This document shows positions 59,767-64,000 of a DNA stretch of 64,000 nt, piece by piece. The position numbers and the translations under genes are program-made. Position 1 is the stretch's first letter. The number at the start of each line of letters is the position of its first letter. Origin of the DNA: Phycisphaeraceae bacterium (GTDB lineage Bacteria; Planctomycetota; Phycisphaerae; Phycisphaerales; UBA1924); assembly GCA_019636615.1 (NCBI GenBank), contig JAHBXF010000002.1:64001-128000 (forward strand). Reading direction: 5' to 3'. The notes beneath the pieces were generated by a model. That model saw only the letters and a program-made list of their open reading frames with translations. It was not told the origin of the DNA and did not search any database.

Positions 59767-60789
59767 TCAACCGGCCACGAGGCCGGGGGCGCGGGACTGC
59801 CAGAATCGGGCCCAGTTCCCCCGCGTGAAGTTGAGGATCTCGGTGTCGGACCAGCCTGTGTCACGCAATGCCTCGCACAGGCGCGTGAGGTGGGCGGGGC
59901 GATCGACGCCTTCGGGCATCATCGCGGCGCTGAATCCCCCGTCCATGTCGCTGCCCAGTCCGACGTGCAGACGCGAGCCCGCGAGGTCGCACACGCGGTT
60001 GACGTGCGAGGCCCATTCGGCGCGGGTGGCGCGCCGCTGGCGGTTGCCAGCCGGAAGGATGAAGGGTGAAAAAACGTTCAGGCCGATGATGCCCCCGCGA
60101 CGCACGATTTCGCGGATCGTGGCGTCGGTGAGGTGACGCTGGCGAACTTCTCCATCCGTGTCGATGATCGCGCGGCAGTTGGAGTGCGACGCGATGACCG
60201 CACGGTCGGTGGCCTCGAAGAGGTCGGAGAGCGCGACATCGGAGAGGTGCGCGGCGTCGTGCACCACACCGAGTCGGTCCATCTCGGCGACGAGGGCTCG
60301 CCCGGCGGGCGAGAGGGGGTTGGTGTCGGTGTTGCCGCCGGCGTAACGAGAGCCTCTGGCCCAGGCAAGGCCCACAGCGACCACGCCGCGCGCCACCCAT
60401 TCGGAGAGTTCGTCGGGGGTGCGGATGGGGTCGGCGCATTCCATGAGCAGGCCGATACGAAGCGACGCGGAAGGCTGGCCAACGCGGAGCGAACCGAGCC
60501 CGTGGATGGCGACAAGGCCTTCCTGGGCCCAGCGGTGGTATTCGGCGGCCTGCTCCAGGCCTCTGGCGTGGGCGGCGGCGGCATCGCCCGCCGGGTAGCC
60601 GACCGCATCGGCGCCGTCGGCTTCTGTGAAGATGGTGGCGAGACAGATTGTGACAGCGCCCTCTCGCAGTGAGGGGAGGGTGACCGCGGCGGGAAGGTCT
60701 TGCCCGCCGCAGGTGGAGAGGTCTGCGCTTCGGATGTCGCGGCCGTTGAGCGCGATGCAGGCGAGGTCGAGGTGGGCATCAAACCACAC
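59767..60789 (-). CDS. Membrane dipeptidase (M19, renal dipeptidase family)
   Basis: A 340-aa zinc peptidase from GTG 60789, with ACGGAG 8 nt upstream. A 60849 start is rejected because it overlaps the divergent gene. The zinc ligands are in WFDAHLDLACIAL (His-x-Asp), LLMECADPIRTPDEL (bridging Glu), VVHDAAHLSD and VIASHSNCRAII (His). GLNVFSPFIL and HVGLGSDMDGGFS are also diagnostic. M19 enzymes hydrolyse dipeptides, often with a C-terminal D-residue, so peptidoglycan peptide recycling is a plausible role. There is no signal peptide, which suggests a cytoplasmic location. It converges on mscL. Confidence 0.9.
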   Translation of the reverse strand: MWFDAHLDLACIALNGRDIRSADLSTCGGQDLPAAVTLPSLREGAVTICLATIFTEADGADAVGYPAGDAAAAHARGLEQAAEYHRWAQEGLVAIHGLGSLRVGQPSASLRIGLLMECADPIRTPDELSEWVARGVVAVGLAWARGSRYAGGNTDTNPLSPAGRALVAEMDRLGVVHDAAHLSDVALSDLFEATDRAVIASHSNCRAIIDTDGEVRQRHLTDATIREIVRRGGIIGLNVFSPFILPAGNRQRRATRAEWASHVNRVCDLAGSRLHVGLGSDMDGGFSAAMMPEGVDRPAHLTRLCEALRDTGWSDTEILNFTRGNWARFWQSRAPGLVAG

Positions 60790-60830
60790 GGGGGTGACTC
60801 CGTACGGGGAGGCGGGCCATACTCTGGTGC

Positions 60831-61232
60831 ATGGCAGACACTGACACAACGCCGGACTTTATTCTTCGCTGCCCCAACGACGGGACGAAGATGGAAAAAG
60901 TGCAGGCGGGCGAGTACATCATTGACCGCTGCGGCACCTGCGGGAGTATCTGGTTTGATCTGGCCGAGTTGCAGCGGATTCTCGCCCACGAAGTTCCGGT
61001 GGAGAAGTTCGACATCGGCGGCGATCTGCGTTCGACCGCGTCTCCCGAGCACGAGCAGCGGGTGTGCCCGCGGGATTCGTCGCCGCTGATCGATGTGTCT
61101 GACATCAACCAGCCGCACATCCGTTACCAGACGTGCACGGTGTGCGGGGGGGTGCTGATGGCCGCCGGGGATGTCAAGGACATCGCCCATTTCTCGGTTG
61201 TGGAGCGGCTCAAGGCGTTTTTCCGGCTCTGA
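60831..61232 (+). CDS. Zinc-ribbon protein (zf-TFIIB type, two ribbons)
   Basis: A 133-aa protein with two Cys4 modules. The first is LRCPNDGTKMEKVQ paired with DRCGTCGSIWFDLAEL. The second is VCPRDSSPL paired with YQTCTVCGGVLMAAGDV. The C-x-x-(N/R)D-(G/S) plus C-x-x-CG-x-x-W/L-D pattern matches the bacterial zf-TFIIB family, small zinc-binding proteins of unknown role. Start at ATG 60831; the divergent dipeptidase start lies 41 nt away. The following PfkB gene begins 43 nt after its stop, and the two may be co-transcribed. Confidence 0.85.
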   Translation: MADTDTTPDFILRCPNDGTKMEKVQAGEYIIDRCGTCGSIWFDLAELQRILAHEVPVEKFDIGGDLRSTASPEHEQRVCPRDSSPLIDVSDINQPHIRYQTCTVCGGVLMAAGDVKDIAHFSVVERLKAFFRL

Positions 61233-61275
61233 CGGGCTCGGGAGGGTCGCGCGGGTTTCCTACCCTTGCGGCCTT

Positions 61276-62223
61276 ATGAGCCTCATCGTCACCGGAACCA
61301 TCGGCATCGACACGGTCGTCACACCCAACGGGCACGCGGAACGCATCCTTGGCGGATCGTGCACGTACTTCGCGGCGGCGGCCTCGCTGTACGGGGCGGT
61401 TCGCCTCGTGGCGGCGGTGGGGGATGACTTCCCGGGCGAGCACCGCGCGGTTTTCGAAAAGTTCCCGCGGATCGACCTTGCGGGCCTGGAGACGCGCGCG
61501 GGGTCGAAGACATTCGCGTGGGGCGGCAAGTACATGGCTGACATGAACACGCGAGAGACACTCTTTACCGAGTTGGGCGTGCTCGCCGAGGCCCCGCCGG
61601 TGGTGCCCGCGGTGTTCCACGACAGCGCGTTTGTGTTCCTGGCGAACACGCACCCGGGCGTGCAGATGGGCATGCTTGAACAGTTGCCCAGGAGGCGTCT
61701 GGCGGTGGCCGACACCATGGATCTGTGGATCAACATCGCGAGGCCCGAACTCACGGCGCTGCTGGAGCGGGTTGACGGCCTGGTGCTGAACTATGACGAG
61801 GCGGAACTCTTCACCGGGAAGAGGAACCCGGTGACGGCGGGACGCGCGATCCTGGCCATGGGGCCGCGCTTTGTGGTGATCAAGAAGGGCGAGCACGGCG
61901 CGCTGCTGGTGCACAGAGACGGCCTGGCGGCGTTGCCGGCCTACCCCACCGAGCAGGTGATCGACCCCACCGGGTGCGGGGATACGTTCGCGGGCGGCAT
62001 GATGGGGGCGCTGGCGGGCGATGAGGGGTGGCACGCGGCGGGGTGGCGCAGCGGCCCGCTGGAAGACCCGGGCTCGTACGAGAATATCCGGCGGGCGCTG
62101 GTGCACGGCACGGTGGTTGCGAGTTTCAACATCGAGGCGTTCAGCCTTGAGCGGCTCACCACGCTGTCGCCGGAAGAGTTGACGCTTCGGTACCAGAAGT
62201 ATGTGGCGATGACGCGGTTGTGA
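61276..62223 (+). CDS. PfkB-family sugar/nucleoside kinase
   Basis: A 315-aa ribokinase-fold kinase from ATG 61276. The N-terminal IVTGTIGIDTVVTPNG, GGSCTYFAAAASLYGA and AAVGDDFPGEHR blocks form the sugar-binding side. The C-terminal DPTGCGDTFAGGMMGALAGD (near 230-249) carries the anion hole and catalytic base Asp236. KKGEHGALLV near 210 is the usual nucleotide-site strand. Members phosphorylate ribose, fructose 1-phosphate, adenosine, inosine or other sugars; specificity cannot be read. The last 60 residues are helical and lack further motifs. No sugar transporter is adjacent. Confidence 0.88.
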   Translation: MSLIVTGTIGIDTVVTPNGHAERILGGSCTYFAAAASLYGAVRLVAAVGDDFPGEHRAVFEKFPRIDLAGLETRAGSKTFAWGGKYMADMNTRETLFTELGVLAEAPPVVPAVFHDSAFVFLANTHPGVQMGMLEQLPRRRLAVADTMDLWINIARPELTALLERVDGLVLNYDEAELFTGKRNPVTAGRAILAMGPRFVVIKKGEHGALLVHRDGLAALPAYPTEQVIDPTGCGDTFAGGMMGALAGDEGWHAAGWRSGPLEDPGSYENIRRALVHGTVVASFNIEAFSLERLTTLSPEELTLRYQKYVAMTRL

Positions 62224-62347
62224 TGGCGGATCACCCGGGTGGGTGTCGGTTCCCCATGGGTGGAGGATACGTTCTAGGACCATCGGCGGTTTTTGCGCCC
62301 CTGTCCTGCGATCACTGCGCACTCTTTCCCGATATCCAGCGGCCCGC

Positions 62348-64000
62348 ATGCCGCGGGCACGGGAAACGCACGTGCCACACGCTGGAGACATCAACCCGGT
62401 GCAGCCGCCCCAAGACGGGGAGTCGCCCGCGCCGGTCGAACAGGCCGCGGCGTCATGGCGCACGGCGTGGCAGATTCCGGCGATCGGGGCAGGGCTCATC
62501 GCGGCGACGCTGGCGATTGTTCACGGCGTGAGAACGGCGCCGTCGCCCCAGGTTGAGCCTTGGCTTGAGCAGGCGACACGCCTGACCGAGCAGCACCGGC
62601 ACGAGCAGGCGTTGGGCGTGCTCAACGCGGCCGCGCTGCCGATCATCGCGCAGGGGCACGCGACGCAGCAGCAGCGGGCGAGGTTCCACGTGCTCAGGGC
62701 GAGGGCGATGTTCCTCGGGCAGGAGCAGTTGGGGATCTCGCGGGAAGAAAACTACCGTGCGATCCTGCGTGAGTACCGCGAAGCGAGCGAGGCCTCGGCG
62801 CACTTCAACGCGACCGATACGTACTACATCGGGCGGTGCGCGCTGGAGCTTGGCGATTGGGAGCGGGTGCACGACTCGCTGGCGACGCTCGGATCGACGC
62901 ACGAGGCGAAGTCTCTGGACCTGACCAGGCGCACGGTGGAAGCGTCGATGAACGCCCGTCCGGCGCGGCTGCGCGAGGCGCTCGACCTCTTGACGCTGCT
63001 GAGCGCAGACCCAGAACTGGACACCGACAATCGGGTCTGGGTGCTCAGGAATCAGACGGTGGTTCTGCTGGAAGAGGGCTTCGCGGACGAAGCGGTGACA
63101 CGAATTCTGAGGGCGATGCCCCGGCTGCAGCACGCGCAGCCGGCGGCGCTGGGCGAGGTTCTGCTCTCTCTTGCCGAGGCATATATGCGGCTCGACGAGC
63201 CGCAGCGCGCGGCGGAACAACTGACACGGGCGGCGAACCTGCTGCCGGAAGGGCATCAAGCCCGTCCGCACCTGCTCTTGCTGGAGGCGGAGGTGGATCG
63301 GCGCGAGGGCAACCTGCGGTCGGCGCAGGAGCGGTTTGCGCAGGTATTGAGCGATTATGCCGGCGATGCCAGGGCGTGCATCGCGATGCTCGGGCACGCC
63401 GAAGTGCTCGCGCTGCGGGCCAGCCGCAACGAGGTGTCTTCGCCCGACGAGGCGGTTGAGCAGTACAGCGAACTGGTGGAGAGGCTCGTGTCGCCCAGGC
63501 CGCCGCGCGAGCCCACGCCGGCGAGAGTCATTGCGAGCATGCTCTCGCAGACCGGTGATCGGCTGGAACGCCATGAGTACCTCGCGGCGCTGCGGCTCGC
63601 CGAGAGCGCTCGCCGCCTGGCGGAGCACACCGACCCACTGGGCGGTGCACCGGCCGACGTTCTGCACGCCATCGCGCGTGCCAGGAGCGGCCTGGCCCTT
63701 GAACTGATCAAGGGGCCGGACGGCCAACCCCTGCCGCTCTCGGCACTCGACCCCTCGACGCAGCAGGAGGCACGTCGCCACCTGATCGCGGCGGCCGAGG
63801 TCTATCGGCTGCACGCGTCGCGGATCGCGGCGTCGGACGGGCCGGGGTATCTCGACTCGCTGTGGGCCGCGGGTGATGCCTTCGACCGCGCGGGCGACCT
63901 TCGCTCGTGCGTTCGCACGTTTCAGCAGTTTCTGGCCGACGCGCCGGCGGATGCCCGACGGGCGCAGGCCGCCTATCGCCTGGCGCAGGCGTTCCGTGCG
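62348..64000 (+). CDS. TPR-repeat membrane protein, 3' end beyond the window
   Basis: An open frame of 551 codons runs to the window edge. ATG 62348 begins a short polar tail, followed by a membrane helix (WQIPAIGAGLIAATLAIVHGV, about 40-60). From about residue 70 there are repeated helical pairs with TPR-like spacing: LEQATRLTEQHRHEQALGVL, YYIGRCALELGDWERVHDSL, LLSLAEAYMRLDEPQRAAEQL, and LLEAEVDRREGNLRSAQERF. This is typical of cell-envelope TPR scaffold proteins of Planctomycetes that tabulate or assemble other proteins. No enzymatic motif is seen. A convincing Shine-Dalgarno is absent, so a later start is possible. Confidence 0.8.
   Translation, partial: MPRARETHVPHAGDINPVQPPQDGESPAPVEQAAASWRTAWQIPAIGAGLIAATLAIVHGVRTAPSPQVEPWLEQATRLTEQHRHEQALGVLNAAALPIIAQGHATQQQRARFHVLRARAMFLGQEQLGISREENYRAILREYREASEASAHFNATDTYYIGRCALELGDWERVHDSLATLGSTHEAKSLDLTRRTVEASMNARPARLREALDLLTLLSADPELDTDNRVWVLRNQTVVLLEEGFADEAVTRILRAMPRLQHAQPAALGEVLLSLAEAYMRLDEPQRAAEQLTRAANLLPEGHQARPHLLLLEAEVDRREGNLRSAQERFAQVLSDYAGDARACIAMLGHAEVLALRASRNEVSSPDEAVEQYSELVERLVSPRPPREPTPARVIASMLSQTGDRLERHEYLAALRLAESARRLAEHTDPLGGAPADVLHAIARARSGLALELIKGPDGQPLPLSALDPSTQQEARRHLIAAAEVYRLHASRIAASDGPGYLDSLWAAGDAFDRAGDLRSCVRTFQQFLADAPADARRAQAAYRLAQAFRA

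Noticed and set aside
62453..63814. Open frame of 453 codons antisense to the TPR protein
   Set aside because: An Arg/Leu/Gln-rich shadow. The plus-strand frame has a membrane helix and helical repeats and runs unbroken to the window edge.

Overview
The window looks like a chromosomal segment of a high-GC planctomycete of the Phycisphaerae type. The evidence is six secreted proteins that end in paired Asp-rich dockerin-like repeats closing on a terminal cysteine, two proteins with PEP-CTERM-like tails (Pro-Gly-rich motif, hydrophobic stretch, poly-Arg), Cys-rich 'GACC...GC...GGTY.GDG..C' modules, a type-II pseudopilin with an internal 'FLDGHA' motif, and a membrane-anchored Ser/Thr kinase. 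This placement is inference from gene content. I saw no rRNA, tRNA, CRISPR array or insertion sequence.

Layout. 1-3.4 kb: end of an unknown gene, truB, a small protein coupled to a polytopic membrane protein, and a PEP-CTERM-like secreted protein. 3.6-12.3 kb: a surface-polysaccharide locus with an ABC-2 permease (Wzm-like), an ATPase with a C-terminal carbohydrate-recognition-type domain (Wzt-like), a 982-aa methyltransferase with a long coiled coil, a second methyltransferase and a GT2-GT4 fusion. 12.4-17.7 kb: a secreted sorbosone/glucose-dehydrogenase-like protein, a DUF2959 lipoprotein, a Y-family polymerase, a HAD phosphatase and a CusF-like lipoprotein. 17.7-23.2 kb: a thiolase facing a four-gene operon (radical-SAM aminomutase-like protein, CoA-transferase A and B, HemL-like aminotransferase). 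I propose this as a beta-amino-acid catabolic module.

23.2-27 kb: a 1-kb spacer with an antitoxin relic, a Ser/Thr kinase, and infC with an apparent ATC start. 27-36.8 kb: four large secreted dockerin-tailed proteins, two of them recently duplicated. 37-44 kb: pheT (without the usual OB domain), a lipoprotein, an M24 peptidase and a MacB/FtsX-type ABC system with a DUF3299-like protein. 44-50.4 kb: a paralogous secreted pair carrying different C-terminal anchors, a pseudopilin, a His/Cys-rich membrane protein, a LuxR-type regulator, a LOG-family protein and an ECF sigma/anti-sigma pair. 50.5-64 kb: murJ, a solitary CoA-transferase beta subunit, an operon of LolE-like, LolD-like, alpha/beta hydrolase and GH3 genes, a DUF481 outer-membrane protein, mscL, an M19 dipeptidase, a zinc-ribbon protein, a PfkB kinase and the start of a TPR protein cut by the window edge.

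Many genes sit in tight same-strand groups with ATGA overlaps. Several strong hairpins mark transcript ends. Coordinates for many genes use a start inside the longest open frame, chosen on Shine-Dalgarno sequence, signal peptide or domain boundary; each entry says which.
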